Source: Planctomycetota bacterium (GTDB lineage Bacteria; Planctomycetota; Planctomycetia; Gemmatales; Gemmataceae). Taken from it: a stretch of 52,658 nt of DNA. Below the pieces are notes generated by a model, which saw only the letters and a program-made list of their open reading frames with translations, did not search any database and was not told where the DNA came from. The stretch spans positions 1 to 52,658 of the forward strand of contig JAIOPV010000168.1 in NCBI GenBank assembly GCA_021413735.1. Reading direction: 5' to 3'. Each line of letters opens with the position of its first letter. Position 1 is the stretch's first letter. Shown one piece after another: positions 9,078 through 19,180 of the stretch. Position numbers and translations under genes: made by a program.

Positions 9078-11303
9078 ATGCCTGCCACGCCAACGCGACC
9101 GCTCCCACCACAACTGCTCGCCGCTGTCCGCAAACACTGGGGCTTCACCACACTCCGACCGCTTCAAGAACAGGCCATTCGCGCATCGCTCGCCGGTCGC
9201 GATTCGCTTGTCGTGATGCCGACCGGCGGCGGTAAGTCGCTCTGCTTTCAGGCGCCTGCAGTCATTCGCGACGGGCTTACGGTCGTGGTTTCGCCGCTCA
9301 TCGCACTCATGAAGGATCAGGTCGACGGCCTCACCAGGATTGGGGTTCCCGCTGTCAGGCTCGATAGCACGCTGACCGCGAACGAACGCATCACCACCGC
9401 CGACCGCATTCGTCGCGGCAGCGTTCGGCTGGTGTTCACTTCACCGGAGCGTCTCGTCAACACGGACGTGTATCAACTCCTCCGCGATGCCGGGGCACAC
9501 ACGGTTGCGGTCGATGAAGCGCATTGCGTCAGCCATTGGGGACACGACTTCCGGCCGGAGTATCGTCAGCTTGCACGCCTGCGGGAGTTCTTCCCGAAAG
9601 CCTCCGTTCACGGCTATACCGCGACCGCCACGGAACGAGTGCGACAAGACATTGCCCAGCAGCTCGGGTTGAACTCGCCGGACATCCTCGTCGGCAACTT
9701 CGACCGTCCCAATCTCACGTATCGCGTGCTTCCCAGGCTCGATCTGCTTCCGCAAGTTCGCAAGGTGATCGACCGTCATCCGGGTGATGCGGGCATCGTC
9801 TACTGTCTGCGGCGCAAGGATGTCGATGAGATGACCCTGGCGTTGACCACCGCCGGCTATCGAGCCGTGCCGTATCACGCCGGCATGACGCCCGAAGCTC
9901 GTCGCATCACGCAGGAATCGTTCGCAGCGGAAGAAGCGGATGTCGTGGTGGCGACGGTCGCGTTCGGTATGGGCATCGACCGCTCGAACGTGCGGTATGT
10001 GATTCACGCGGCGATGCCGAAGACGATCGAACATTACCAGCAGGAGACGGGCCGTGGCGGTCGCGACGGTCTGCCGGCGGAATGCGTGATGCTCTACTCA
10101 GGGGCGGATTTTCTCACGCTCAAGGCGATCATTGAGAAGTCGGCCGAGGAAGCGCAGGCTCCTCCCGAGTTCACGGCTGCAAGCGTGAAACATCTCGACG
10201 AGATGGCTCGCTACTGTCGCGGAGCCGCGTGCAGGCATAAGGCGCTCGTGCAGTACTTCGGCCAGGGTTACGACAACGAGAATTGCGGAGCGTGCGACCT
10301 CTGCCTTGGCGACACGCAGGAAGTTCCCGACGCGATAACGGTGGCGCAGAAAATTCTGTCGTGCATTGCGCGAGTGAAGGAAAGTTTCGGCATCGCTCAT
10401 GTGATTGACGTGCTTCGCGGTGGCAAAACCGAGTCGATTCGTTCACGCGGTCACGACAAACTCACGACCTACGGGCTGTTGAAAGACACGCCAAAAGCGG
10501 ACCTGCGAGATTGGATCTATCAGCTCATTGGGCAAGACGTGCTCGTGCAGGCCGGTGATGAGTACCCGCTGCTGAAGCTGAACGCAGGCTCGTGGGCAGT
10601 GATGAGGGGCACGCAAACGGTGCGGTTGATTCAACTCGCGCGCAGCGAGAAACGAAGCAAGACGACAGCGTCAGCAGCGCAACCTATCGCGATGCCGGCT
10701 GGCTCGGATCCGGAACTGTTCGAGTTGTTGCGTCAGTTGCGACGGCGGGAAGCATCGAGTGCTGGCGTGAAGCCCGAGTTGGTGTTCAGCGATAACGTGC
10801 TGGCAGAGATGGCTCGCGGTCGTCCGACAACCGTGGACGCACTTCGCCGAGTCTCCGGTGTGGGCGACTACCGACTGCAATCGTTCGGCCAGGCGTTCCT
10901 CGATGCGATCGCGTTTCACTGTCGCCGTACGGGCCTTTCGACCGACGTGCCAGCCCCGCGAACGTTCAACGGTCCATCCGCGAAGCCAGCGAGTTCGGCC
11001 GCACCGTCGGCGAAGAAATCGCTTGCGTTCAAGCTGTTCCGTGGTGGTGCGTCGGTCGCTGCTGTGGTGAAGCAAACGGAACTCACGCCGTCAACGATCA
11101 ACGAGTATCTCGCGGAGTTCGTGATGGCGGAGAAGCCGGCTTCGATCTTCGGTTGGGTGCCGGAAGATGTGTGCGAGCGGGTCGCGGCCGCCGCGGATAT
11201 CCACGGCACAGCGAGACTCAAGCCGGTGTTCCTGGAACTGAACGAGGAAGTGAGTTACGACCACATCCGGGTCGTGTTCGCGTTCATGGCAACGCAGGGT
11301 TGA
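9078..11303 (+). CDS. recQ: ATP-dependent DNA helicase RecQ
   Basis: A 741-residue 3'-5' DNA helicase for recombination and replication-fork repair. The start is ATG 9078 behind GGAAGGAG; the frame is open further upstream but lacks a better start. Domains in order: RecA-like 1 with motif 0 LRPLQEQAI, Walker A MPTGGGKS and DEAH box AVDEAHCVSHWGHDF; RecA-like 2 with motif VI QETGRGGRDG; the zinc-binding RecQ-C subdomain with four cysteines (CRGAACRH ... CGACDLC); a winged helix; an HRDC domain (about residues 550-625); and a C-terminal helix-turn-helix-like extension of about 100 residues (about 640-741). The extension resembles the HTH domain found at the end of some RecQ and YpbB proteins. 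Confidence 0.95.
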   Translation: MPATPTRPLPPQLLAAVRKHWGFTTLRPLQEQAIRASLAGRDSLVVMPTGGGKSLCFQAPAVIRDGLTVVVSPLIALMKDQVDGLTRIGVPAVRLDSTLTANERITTADRIRRGSVRLVFTSPERLVNTDVYQLLRDAGAHTVAVDEAHCVSHWGHDFRPEYRQLARLREFFPKASVHGYTATATERVRQDIAQQLGLNSPDILVGNFDRPNLTYRVLPRLDLLPQVRKVIDRHPGDAGIVYCLRRKDVDEMTLALTTAGYRAVPYHAGMTPEARRITQESFAAEEADVVVATVAFGMGIDRSNVRYVIHAAMPKTIEHYQQETGRGGRDGLPAECVMLYSGADFLTLKAIIEKSAEEAQAPPEFTAASVKHLDEMARYCRGAACRHKALVQYFGQGYDNENCGACDLCLGDTQEVPDAITVAQKILSCIARVKESFGIAHVIDVLRGGKTESIRSRGHDKLTTYGLLKDTPKADLRDWIYQLIGQDVLVQAGDEYPLLKLNAGSWAVMRGTQTVRLIQLARSEKRSKTTASAAQPIAMPAGSDPELFELLRQLRRREASSAGVKPELVFSDNVLAEMARGRPTTVDALRRVSGVGDYRLQSFGQAFLDAIAFHCRRTGLSTDVPAPRTFNGPSAKPASSAAPSAKKSLAFKLFRGGASVAAVVKQTELTPSTINEYLAEFVMAEKPASIFGWVPEDVCERVAAAADIHGTARLKPVFLELNEEVSYDHIRVVFAFMATQG

Positions 11304-11600
11304 CTGCTCATCACGTCTTGCCGAGAAGTAAATCCACGACCCAACAGGTGTTGACGGTTCTCTCCGCCGGCATCCTCGCGGCCGTCGGATGGGACATTCG
11401 CTATCCGGCTCAACCGTGGAGAATCACCTCACGAAGTCACTGGGTTCGCGATTCGTTCGTTGCAAGAGCAGGTGGGAGCGTCAGCATCCCGCCGAAGAAC
11501 CACGCGAGGAGGACGACCTGACTCGCAGTGCTCGAAGAGTTGGGCCGACAAGGTGGTTTCAGGTCTGAACGAACTTAACTTCCCCTTTGCACTGCCGTTC

Positions 11601-14600
11601 TCAGCGGCGTTCGCGGAACCTTTGGATGACGGAGTAGAAGACGGGCGTCAAGAAGATGCCGAAGACTGTGACGCCGAGCATACCGCTGAACACGGCTGTC
11701 CCAAGTGATCGCCGCATCTCGGCGCCCGCGCCCGTTCCCGTGAGTAATGGCACCACACCGAGGATGAACGCGAAGCTCGTCATAAGGATCGGTCGAAGCC
11801 GCTGGCGACTCGCTTCCATTGCGGCATCGAACCGGCTCATCCCTGCCTCCCGTTTCTGCTTCGCGAATTCCACAATCAGAATCGCATTCTTCGTCGCAAG
11901 TCCGACGAGCACCACCAGGCCGATCTGGCTGAAGATGTTCAAATCGAGTGACGTCACCAGCAACCCGGCGACGGCACACAGCAGGCACATCGGCACGATC
12001 AACACGATGGCCAGCGGCAGAAGCCAGCTTTCATAGAGTGCTGCGAGTACCAGGAAAGCCACGAGAATGCTCAGGCCGAACACGAGCAACGTGGTATCGC
12101 CACGGAATTCCGCGACGCCAGGCACCTCAACGCGAGTGTTCGCAGCCTCCTTCTGCTGGTAGGCCATGTCGGTCCATTCGTAACTGAGCCCGGGCGGCAG
12201 GTCGCGCTTCGCCAGTGCTTCCATCTTGTCGATCGCCTGTCCCGTACTGATGAGGAACGGAATCGTGAAGCCGTTGATGTCCGCCGAGGGATACATCTGA
12301 TAACGGTTCACTTTGATGGCACCCTGGGCGGGTTCAACCTTGATGAGCCCGGCCAGCGGAATCATCTCACCCGGTTTTCCATTCTTCGACGGTCCACGAA
12401 CCTTGATGCGATACAGGTCGTCGATCGAATTGCGGAAGACCCCCTCGGCTTGCAATGTCACTTGCCAGGTGCGGTTATCGAGCGTGATATCGTTGACGTA
12501 GACCTGGCCTGTGTAGGATTGCAGCGCATCATTCACGGCCTGCACGGAGACGCCCATCTTTTCGATGCGATCGCGATCGACACGCAAGAACAGTTGAGGG
12601 CTGTTGGAACGGAAGCTGCTGAATGCGGCGGGAATGCCGGAGGGCTTGCCGTCGGGGTTTGGCTTGGTCGCCTCCCCGGCGATTGCCCACGTTACACCTT
12701 CGAGCGTCTCAGGGCCGAGGTTTCCCTTGTCGAGAATCTGCATCTTGAAGCCGCCAGCGTTGCCGAGCCCACGAATGGGCGGCGCTCCGAACGCCGTCGC
12801 TGTGCCCTCCTTCAGTTCCCTGAACTTAACATTGAGTTCGCGCATCACGTCATCGGCAGGCCGCGTCTTGCGATCTCCATACGGCGTGAGGATCACGAAC
12901 ATGCCGCCGTTGTTCGGGATGTTGGCATTCGCAAAGATCGAGTACCCGGCAATCTCGACTGTGTGAGCCACGCCATCGGTCTCACGACAGATCTGCGAGA
13001 CTTTCGCCATGAGCTTCTCACTTCGTTCGAGTGACGATCCCTCCGGCAGTTCGACGTTCAACACGAGGTAGCCCTGGTCTTGCTGCGGGATGAAGCCGCT
13101 GGGAACGGTGCGGAAGCCAAGATAGGTGAGGACCAGGAGCCCGCCGTACACAAGCAGCACGATGAGCGTCAACCGGATGAGCCAGCCGACGGTCGCGCCG
13201 TAGAGATTGGTGCCGCGGTCGAAGGCCCAGTTGAAGCCACGGAAGAGCCACCAGCCGAGCAGATAGAAGAGTGCCTTGTCGAGTAGGTCGCGCTTGGCAT
13301 GGTGACTGCGGAGCAAGAGCGGGCAAAGCGCTGGGCTGAGCGTGAGCGAGTTGAACGCCGAGATCACCGTACTCACGGCGATGGTGACCGCAAACTGCTT
13401 GAAGAACTGGCCGGTAAGCCCCGGGATCACCGCGGCCGGGACGAACACGGCACAGAGAACCAGTGACACGCCGATGATCGCGCGAGCCACTTCGGTCATC
13501 GCCTGCCTGGTCGCGTCTTCTGGACTGAGTCCGCGGGCGAGGTGAAACTCCACGGCTTCCACGACGACAATTGCATCGTCAACGACGATGCCGATCGCGA
13601 GCACCATGCCGAAGAGCGTGAGGTTGTTGATCGAGTAACCGAGCATGAACATGATGGCGAGCGTACCGACGAGCGCGACCGGAACCGCCAGCATGGGGAT
13701 CAGTGCCGCACGCCAGTTCTGGAGGAAGATCAACACCACGATGAACACGAGGACGATGGCCTCGATCAGCGAGTGGACCACAGCGCTAACAGACGCCTGG
13801 ATGAATTCGGTCGGGTCGAAGGCGATGTCGTACTCGATGTCGGCGGGCCAGCCGGGATCGGCACGAAGTCTCTTCATCTTCTCGCGGACATCGCGGGCGG
13901 TGTTAAAGGCGTTGGCACCGGGAAGTTGAAAAATTCGGATGCCGACCGCGGGCCGGCCATCCAGCGCGCTCGATGAGTCATAGGCCTTGGCGCCGAGTTC
14001 GACGCGAGCCACGTCGGTGAGTCGCACCAACGCTTCGCCATTGGGCCCGGTCTTTAGCACGATGTCCTTGAACTGCTGCTCGGTCTTGAGCCGCCCCTGT
14101 GTGTTGATGACAAGTTGGTAGTTTTGCCCCCTCGGCACCGGGGGCTGACCAATCTGTCCGGCTGCCACCTGCACGTTTTGCTTGCGGATCGCATCCACCA
14201 CTTCCGAAGGTGCCAGATCGAAGTCGGTCATGCGTTCCGGATTCAGCCAGACTCGCATGGCGTAATCGCGGTTGCCGAACATGCCGACATCGCCGACGCC
14301 GTCAATGCGGGCCAGCTCGTCATTCACCTGTAAGTTCGCGTGCCGGCTCACGGCCAGTTGCTGCTCGAAAACCTCCTGATCCGTCTTCGCCTTTTCCTTC
14401 GCGAAGAGATTCACCACCAGCAGAATCGCGGTCGATTGCTTCTTGGTGACGACGCCAAGCCGGCGGACATCTTCCGGCAATTTCGGCGTGGCGATGGCGA
14501 CGCGATTCTGAACGAGCACCTGGGCGAAATCGGGGTTGGTACCCGGCTTGAAGGTGACGGTAAGGCGCATCGAGCCATCGTTGGTGCACTGGCTCTCCAT

Positions 14601-14834
14601 GTAGAGCATGCCTTCGACGCCGTTGACTTCGAGTTCGATCGGTGAGGCCACGGTTTCGGAGACCGTGCGGGCATCGGCACCGGGGTAGATCGCGGAAATC
14701 ACAACCTGCGGGGGTACGACCTCGGGATATTGCGCGATGGGGAGTTGCGTGAGCGCGAGCAATCCGGCCAGGAGAGTCAGAATCGAGATGACGATCGCGA
14801 ATACTGGCCGCGTAATGAAAAAGTGAGCGAACAT
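11601..14834 (-). CDS. RND efflux pump inner-membrane permease, HAE1/AcrB type
   Basis: Full-length 1077-residue tripartite efflux permease, the usual family size. It starts MFAHFFITRPVFA at ATG 14834. Two repeats each carry six transmembrane helices and a large periplasmic loop. The first half has GIVVDDAIVVVEAVEFH with the TM4 aspartates of the proton relay and FNSLTLSPALCPLLL; the second has GLATKNAILIVEFAKQ and RLRPILMTSFAFILGV. It follows its adaptor by 65 bp and lies at the distal end of a same-strand cluster with a two-component system and a PepSY-like protein. It is clearly related to, but distinct from, the permease at 1-2199 (for example extra loop residues around 700-760). Confidence 0.96.
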   Translation of the reverse strand: MFAHFFITRPVFAIVISILTLLAGLLALTQLPIAQYPEVVPPQVVISAIYPGADARTVSETVASPIELEVNGVEGMLYMESQCTNDGSMRLTVTFKPGTNPDFAQVLVQNRVAIATPKLPEDVRRLGVVTKKQSTAILLVVNLFAKEKAKTDQEVFEQQLAVSRHANLQVNDELARIDGVGDVGMFGNRDYAMRVWLNPERMTDFDLAPSEVVDAIRKQNVQVAAGQIGQPPVPRGQNYQLVINTQGRLKTEQQFKDIVLKTGPNGEALVRLTDVARVELGAKAYDSSSALDGRPAVGIRIFQLPGANAFNTARDVREKMKRLRADPGWPADIEYDIAFDPTEFIQASVSAVVHSLIEAIVLVFIVVLIFLQNWRAALIPMLAVPVALVGTLAIMFMLGYSINNLTLFGMVLAIGIVVDDAIVVVEAVEFHLARGLSPEDATRQAMTEVARAIIGVSLVLCAVFVPAAVIPGLTGQFFKQFAVTIAVSTVISAFNSLTLSPALCPLLLRSHHAKRDLLDKALFYLLGWWLFRGFNWAFDRGTNLYGATVGWLIRLTLIVLLVYGGLLVLTYLGFRTVPSGFIPQQDQGYLVLNVELPEGSSLERSEKLMAKVSQICRETDGVAHTVEIAGYSIFANANIPNNGGMFVILTPYGDRKTRPADDVMRELNVKFRELKEGTATAFGAPPIRGLGNAGGFKMQILDKGNLGPETLEGVTWAIAGEATKPNPDGKPSGIPAAFSSFRSNSPQLFLRVDRDRIEKMGVSVQAVNDALQSYTGQVYVNDITLDNRTWQVTLQAEGVFRNSIDDLYRIKVRGPSKNGKPGEMIPLAGLIKVEPAQGAIKVNRYQMYPSADINGFTIPFLISTGQAIDKMEALAKRDLPPGLSYEWTDMAYQQKEAANTRVEVPGVAEFRGDTTLLVFGLSILVAFLVLAALYESWLLPLAIVLIVPMCLLCAVAGLLVTSLDLNIFSQIGLVVLVGLATKNAILIVEFAKQKREAGMSRFDAAMEASRQRLRPILMTSFAFILGVVPLLTGTGAGAEMRRSLGTAVFSGMLGVTVFGIFLTPVFYSVIQRFRERR

Positions 14835-14899
14835 GGTCGAACTCGTGGGACGAGCGGTGTGTCCACCCTCACTCCGTTGGAGAAAGGGTCCGAATCGTG

Positions 14900-16135
14900 T
14901 TACTTGATTTGAACCTTGATCCCCGGCCGCACGCGGAGCAGATTATCCACGATGACGCGGTCGGCTGTTGTTAGCCCTTTCTCGATGATGACGAGACCGC
15001 CAAACGAATCGCCCGTCTCGATTTCGCGAAGCTGGGCCTGATCCCCGTCGGGAGTCGATGCGGCCACGTAGACGTAGCGCTTGCGTTGTTGCGAGAAGAC
15101 GGCAGTCTCGGGAATCGTGAGGGCTTCGCGTGGCGCCCCTGCACTGGCGCGGACCAAAATCGAGTCGCCGCCGGAGAGAATCATGCTCGGGTTGGGAAAT
15201 GTGGCACGAATCGTCCTCGTGCCGGTGCGGCGTTCGATCTCTGGATCGATGAACTCCACCGCTTGACCCGGTTGATCGAGTGGAGGGTAGGTCCTGCCGT
15301 TCTTCGTCGTGATCCAGATCCGAAGCGGTGTCGTAGGATTGCGGGGATCGGGGATGGTCTTCTTCTCGTAGATTTCACCCCGGTACCAGAGTGAGGTCAG
15401 TTCATCCACGTCGAACAGGGCATATATCGGATCAACCGGCGACACTTCGACGAGCTCGGTTTTGTAAGCATCCACGATGCTGCGCTCCGCCACTTTCGCC
15501 TGACGGACGAGGCCTGACGTGGGAGCATAAATGGAACAGTAGTGGAGATTCTCAGTAGCTTTGGCCTCGGCGGCGATCGCAGCCTCGCGGTTGGCCCGGG
15601 CAAGATCGAGCTGCGCCTTTGAAACATCGACCGTGGCGACCGCTTTGTCGAGGTCGGTCTTCGATCCCACCGAGTTCTTGAATGCCTGATCCACACGTGC
15701 GAACTCGGCTTCGGCCAATTTGATTTGAGCCTGCGAGTTCTTGATGTCGGCTTCCGCCTTGGCGATATCGGCCTTCGCCTTCTTGAGATCCGCCTCGAAT
15801 TGAACCTTGTCGATCTCGAAGAGCAACGTGCCTGGGCGAACCACGATTCCAAAGAGGCGAGTCGCCCCGATTACCCGTTCGCCGTCGGTGAAGGCCCGGC
15901 GAATCAGCATCCCGCTCACCTGCGGGACCACCATCACGGGATCCTTGGTGATGAGTCGGCCGGTGAACTCTTTCACTGGCGAGTAGGTTCGCATTGCCGG
16001 GGACTGAACGGCTACCTGCGGCGCGTCCGGAGGGGCGAGTGGCGGAGCCTGTTTGCCGCAACCGAATCCGACGAGCACGCAACACAACGCGAGCCGCAAG
16101 CAGGCGACCAACCACCTGGGAGTACGACGTGCCAT
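14900..16135 (-). CDS. RND efflux periplasmic adaptor (membrane fusion protein), lipoprotein
   Basis: Adaptor partner of the permease at 11601-14834. The frame is open to 16171, but ATG 16135 has GGAG 7 nt upstream and begins a lipoprotein signal (lipobox GFGC, Cys26). The 411-residue protein has the lipoyl-half motifs, an extended alpha-hairpin around residues 100-175 rich in Ala/Lys/Glu (KADIAKAEADIKNSQAQ), the second lipoyl half (YAPTSGLVRQAKV), a beta-barrel with VDPIYALFDVDE, and a membrane-proximal end (TIPETAVFSQQ). The same-strand histidine kinase lies 275 bp upstream. Confidence 0.94.
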   Translation of the reverse strand: MARRTPRWLVACLRLALCCVLVGFGCGKQAPPLAPPDAPQVAVQSPAMRTYSPVKEFTGRLITKDPVMVVPQVSGMLIRRAFTDGERVIGATRLFGIVVRPGTLLFEIDKVQFEADLKKAKADIAKAEADIKNSQAQIKLAEAEFARVDQAFKNSVGSKTDLDKAVATVDVSKAQLDLARANREAAIAAEAKATENLHYCSIYAPTSGLVRQAKVAERSIVDAYKTELVEVSPVDPIYALFDVDELTSLWYRGEIYEKKTIPDPRNPTTPLRIWITTKNGRTYPPLDQPGQAVEFIDPEIERRTGTRTIRATFPNPSMILSGGDSILVRASAGAPREALTIPETAVFSQQRKRYVYVAASTPDGDQAQLREIETGDSFGGLVIIEKGLTTADRVIVDNLLRVRPGIKVQIK

Positions 16136-16326
16136 CTTGGTCTCCAAGGGCGAGTGGTCTACCCAGGTCAATATCGAACAGAACCTGGCGACGTAATAGT
16201 CTAGTAGCAGGAAGAGCCCGGTCTTGCAGAGTAAACCTCACGGAAATGAAACACCGGTTCTCATCTAATCACTTTTCACTCTCGGATGCTTTGTTGAATT
16301 GATAGGTGTTTGTGAGCGTCGAGCCG

Positions 16327-16389
16327 TCAGGCCAATGGTGGATTTGGTCAGGCTAACGGTGGATTTGGTCAGGCCGACGGTTGTTTTAC
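16327..16389. repeat. Three-copy 21-bp direct repeat
   Basis: Three head-to-tail 21-bp units begin TCAGGC; units 1 and 2 differ at two positions (both contain GGTGGATTTGG) and unit 3 is degenerate. It lies in the 275-bp spacer between the histidine kinase and adaptor genes. It could hold regulator binding sites, as OmpR-type regulators bind direct repeats about two helical turns apart, but no binding motif is known here. Confidence 0.45.
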
Positions 16390-16410
16390 GCCCACCGTCG
16401 AGCTTCCAGC

Positions 16411-17901
16411 TCATTGGGCTCGCTGCAATGGCCCAGTGCTGCGAACGCTTGAACTCACGACAACTTCGGATGCCGCGTCGTCGGATTCGGTTGCCGGAAG
16501 GTGAACTCGAAATCGGCTGCCCTGTCCAGATTCGCTCTCAGCGTCTATTGAACCGCCCATCGCGCCCGCAATCCTCGCGGCAACAGCAAGCCCAAGTCCC
16601 GTTCCTGGAACGCCTCGTTTGCGAGCTGCTTCTGAGCGGAAGAATGGACGGAATAGCTGTGGAAGTTCGTCGGCAGTGACCCCGCACCCGTGATCCGCAA
16701 CCTCGACCCAAACCCCCTTTGGCTCTCGACCGGTCCGAATGGTCACGGGCGTCCCTGGCTCGCTGTACTTCATGGCGTTGTCGAGCAGGGCGTCGAGTAG
16801 TTCGCCAAACAGGTCCGGGTGGATTGCGGCGTGTGTTGCCCCTACTTGGTCCTTCTCGAACACCAAATCTCCAACTCGTGCGTGTTCAGCCCACGCCACC
16901 AACCTTCCAGGCAACCACTCCACCAAGTCCACCCGCTCCAGATTCGGAAATCCCGCATCGGACTCCGACCGAGCGAGGAACAGCAACCCCTCGACGACAC
17001 GCCGGAGCCGACCCGCTTGCGTGAGCACCGATCCCAGCACCCGCCGGTATTCTTCGGGTTCACGCTCTCGTCGCAAGGCCACCTCCAACTGCCCGATCAC
17101 GGCAGTCAGGGGTGTCCGCAGTTGATGCGAGGCTTCGCCGGCAAATCGTCGCTCACGCTCGAATGCTTCTCCCAACCGGTCCAGTAATCCGTTGAACGCA
17201 CGCCCCAAATTGTCCAACTCATCAGCCGTATTCGGCGTCGGCAGCCGCTCGGTCAGGTCTGCCGTTCTCATCAGACGTGCGGCCTCGGCCATTTGCACAA
17301 CGGGGGCCAATGCCCGTTGGCAGACATACCGGGCAGCCACCAGTGCCACGCCCAGTACGGTAACCGTGAGGACCACCAGAGTTACAGCAAGCACCCGCAG
17401 CGTCCCGTGGACGGGGTCGAGTGGCACGACCACGGTCAGAATCAGTTCCCGGTGCCTCCCCGGTCTGAGTGCGGCGGTTGGCGAGAACTCCCTCGTCAGG
17501 CGAACTCTCGCGACCTGCCACGCTCGCCCGGCATGGTTGAACCGGCGTGGGTTGCGGTGGCCGGATTGAAAACCCGCGTTCGCTTCGGCAAGAAACTCTT
17601 CCACGCCCGGTTGTGGCGAGTGGTCGATGACCTGCCCACCTTCGGTTGTGACCGCCCAGTAGAGTTGATCGCCAAATGGACCGGTGGCCAGGGTCAGGGG
17701 GCGGCTCGCGGGTTCCCACTCCACCCCGTCGGGTTCGATCTCGGCAGCGGATGCCAGTGTGCGTGTCGCTGCACCGAGTTGGTCGTCGAGTTGGTTGGTG
17801 AGGTGCCGGTCGGCCAGGAGATAGAGGGCCGCCGAGAACACGGTCAGGACGGCAGCGAGCGTCGTGATGAAGAACAGCGTCAATCGGCGGGTCATGGTCA
17901 C
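16411..17901 (-). CDS. HAMP-containing sensor histidine kinase of a two-component system
   Basis: Classic membrane sensor kinase of 496 residues. TM1 spans about 8-30, a periplasmic domain about 31-165, and TM2 about 168-192. A HAMP linker follows (about 195-248), then HisKA with phospho-acceptor His in GEASHQLRTPL (about 258-262), and HATPase with N-box LLDALLDNAMKYSE, G1 VADHGCGV and G2 GVPGTGLGLAVA. Its GTG start at 17901 overlaps the regulator's TGA stop by 4 nt, which indicates translational coupling; ATG 17895 is an alternative start. With the regulator upstream and an efflux adaptor and pump downstream, it probably controls the pump in response to an envelope or exogenous stimulus. Confidence 0.94.
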   Translation of the reverse strand: MTMTRRLTLFFITTLAAVLTVFSAALYLLADRHLTNQLDDQLGAATRTLASAAEIEPDGVEWEPASRPLTLATGPFGDQLYWAVTTEGGQVIDHSPQPGVEEFLAEANAGFQSGHRNPRRFNHAGRAWQVARVRLTREFSPTAALRPGRHRELILTVVVPLDPVHGTLRVLAVTLVVLTVTVLGVALVAARYVCQRALAPVVQMAEAARLMRTADLTERLPTPNTADELDNLGRAFNGLLDRLGEAFERERRFAGEASHQLRTPLTAVIGQLEVALRREREPEEYRRVLGSVLTQAGRLRRVVEGLLFLARSESDAGFPNLERVDLVEWLPGRLVAWAEHARVGDLVFEKDQVGATHAAIHPDLFGELLDALLDNAMKYSEPGTPVTIRTGREPKGVWVEVADHGCGVTADELPQLFRPFFRSEAARKRGVPGTGLGLAVAARIAGAMGGSIDAESESGQGSRFRVHLPATESDDAASEVVVSSSVRSTGPLQRAQ

Positions 17902-18578
17902 GTCATCTCCTCGCCAAAATAGTATCCACGTCCGCGAACGGTGTGGATCAGCCTCCCGCCATTGACTTCGAGTTTCTTCCGCAGGCTCACGACGTGAACT
18001 TCCAGCGTGTTCGACAGCCCATCGTACCGCTCATCCCAGACCTGCTCATAGATTCGCGTGCGACTCAAGACTTCGTCGGGGTGGCGAAGGAAGAACAGCA
18101 GCAGCGCCTCTTCCTTTGCAGTCAGGTCGAGTTTCTTTCCCGCTCGTTCAACGCGATGAGTGGCAAGGTCGAAATGGACATCGGTATGGGCGACAACGGT
18201 GTTTGCGATTACGCTCGGGCGGCGTGCGAGAGCGCGAACGCGAGCGAGTAGTTCCTCGAACGCGAACGGCTTGCACAGGTAATCGTCGGCGCCGCTATCG
18301 AGACCCCGCACGCGGTCGGAAACGGCGTCGCGGGCGGTCAGGAACAGGACCGGAGTATCGCGGCCAGACTGACGGAATTTCCTCAGGAGAGTCAGCCCGT
18401 CCACGCCCGGCAGCCACCAGTCGAGCAGGATTACGTCCCATGTGCCGGTCGTCAGGTGGTGTCCGCCCGCATCGCCATCGGTAGCCCACTCGACGTTGAA
18501 CCCCTCCTCCCGAAGCCCGCGGGCGATGAAATCGCCAATAGCCTGTTCGTCCTCGATCAGCAGCAGCCGGATACCCAT
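17898..18578 (-). CDS. OmpR/PhoB-family response regulator
   Basis: DNA-binding partner of the overlapping sensor kinase, 226 residues. The receiver domain covers about 1-118: acidic pair in LLLIEDEQ, acceptor Asp in VILLDWWLPG, Thr in LFLTARD and Lys in YLCKPFAF. The winged-helix domain covers about 130-224, ending SNTLEVHVVSLRKKLE ... IHTVRGRGYYFGE, typical of QseB/TctD-like regulators. The frame extends to 18683, but ATG 18578 starts exactly at the conserved MGIRLLLIEDE. It lies 101 bp downstream of the PepSY-like gene. Confidence 0.95.
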   Translation of the reverse strand: MGIRLLLIEDEQAIGDFIARGLREEGFNVEWATDGDAGGHHLTTGTWDVILLDWWLPGVDGLTLLRKFRQSGRDTPVLFLTARDAVSDRVRGLDSGADDYLCKPFAFEELLARVRALARRPSVIANTVVAHTDVHFDLATHRVERAGKKLDLTAKEEALLLFFLRHPDEVLSRTRIYEQVWDERYDGLSNTLEVHVVSLRKKLEVNGGRLIHTVRGRGYYFGEEMT

Positions 18579-18679
18579 TTCCGTCACCGAGGCAGGAGTA
18601 CGGCGTAACGCAACCTTGTGAACTCCAGAACGCACACGCATCGCGAATGCCGTTGCACCGTCGGCACTCGCATCTTGGG

Positions 18680-19180
18680 TCACTTCTGTTCTTTCTTTTC
18701 GGGTTTCTTCTCCTCCACTTTCTTAACCTTCCCATCAACGGCGATCTGGACCTCAATTTCCTTCTTGTCGGCGGTCACAAGAAGAGCCTCGTAGAAATCG
18801 ATGACTTCTTTCCCCTCCTTTACCGCCGTAACTTCTTCAAAGATCTTGACCGTGGCCTTCGGGTACTGTTTGTCGAGCGTCTCGGCGACGGCCTTGGGCA
18901 AGTCCTTGGCGTCAATTTGCTTCTCGATTACGGTGATGGTTCCCTCCGGGGTGAGGGTCACGTCAATCGTCTTACCGCCCTCTTTCAGTTCGACCTCATA
19001 CACGGTCTTCCCGTTTTCCGCCTCCTTGCTCGCACCGACGGCTTCCGCTTTCGGAAACCGCTTCTTCGCGGCCTCCAGGACAGCCTTGGGAACCTTGTCG
19101 AGTGGAACCTTTTCCTCGTCTGCGCGGACCGGGTGAGCCAGGACAAACAGGGCCACGGTTGCCATTGCCAGACGACGCAT
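18680..19180 (-). CDS. Secreted PepSY-like domain protein
   Basis: A 166-residue exported protein. ATG 19180 has AGGAG 6 nt upstream, and the product begins with a signal peptide (MRRLAMATVALFVLAHPVRA). The mature part looks like two PepSY-like units: the first has KVPKAVLEAAKKRFPKAEAV and GKTVYEVELKEGGK, the second DLPKAVAETLDKQYPKATV and FYEALLVTADKKEIEV. The C-terminus is a Lys/Glu-rich tail. PepSY-like proteins are periplasmic and often encoded beside two-component systems or peptidases. Its place directly before the regulator-kinase-efflux genes suggests it modulates or reports to the sensor; this is an inference. Confidence 0.8.
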   Translation of the reverse strand: MRRLAMATVALFVLAHPVRADEEKVPLDKVPKAVLEAAKKRFPKAEAVGASKEAENGKTVYEVELKEGGKTIDVTLTPEGTITVIEKQIDAKDLPKAVAETLDKQYPKATVKIFEEVTAVKEGKEVIDFYEALLVTADKKEIEVQIAVDGKVKKVEEKKPEKKEQK

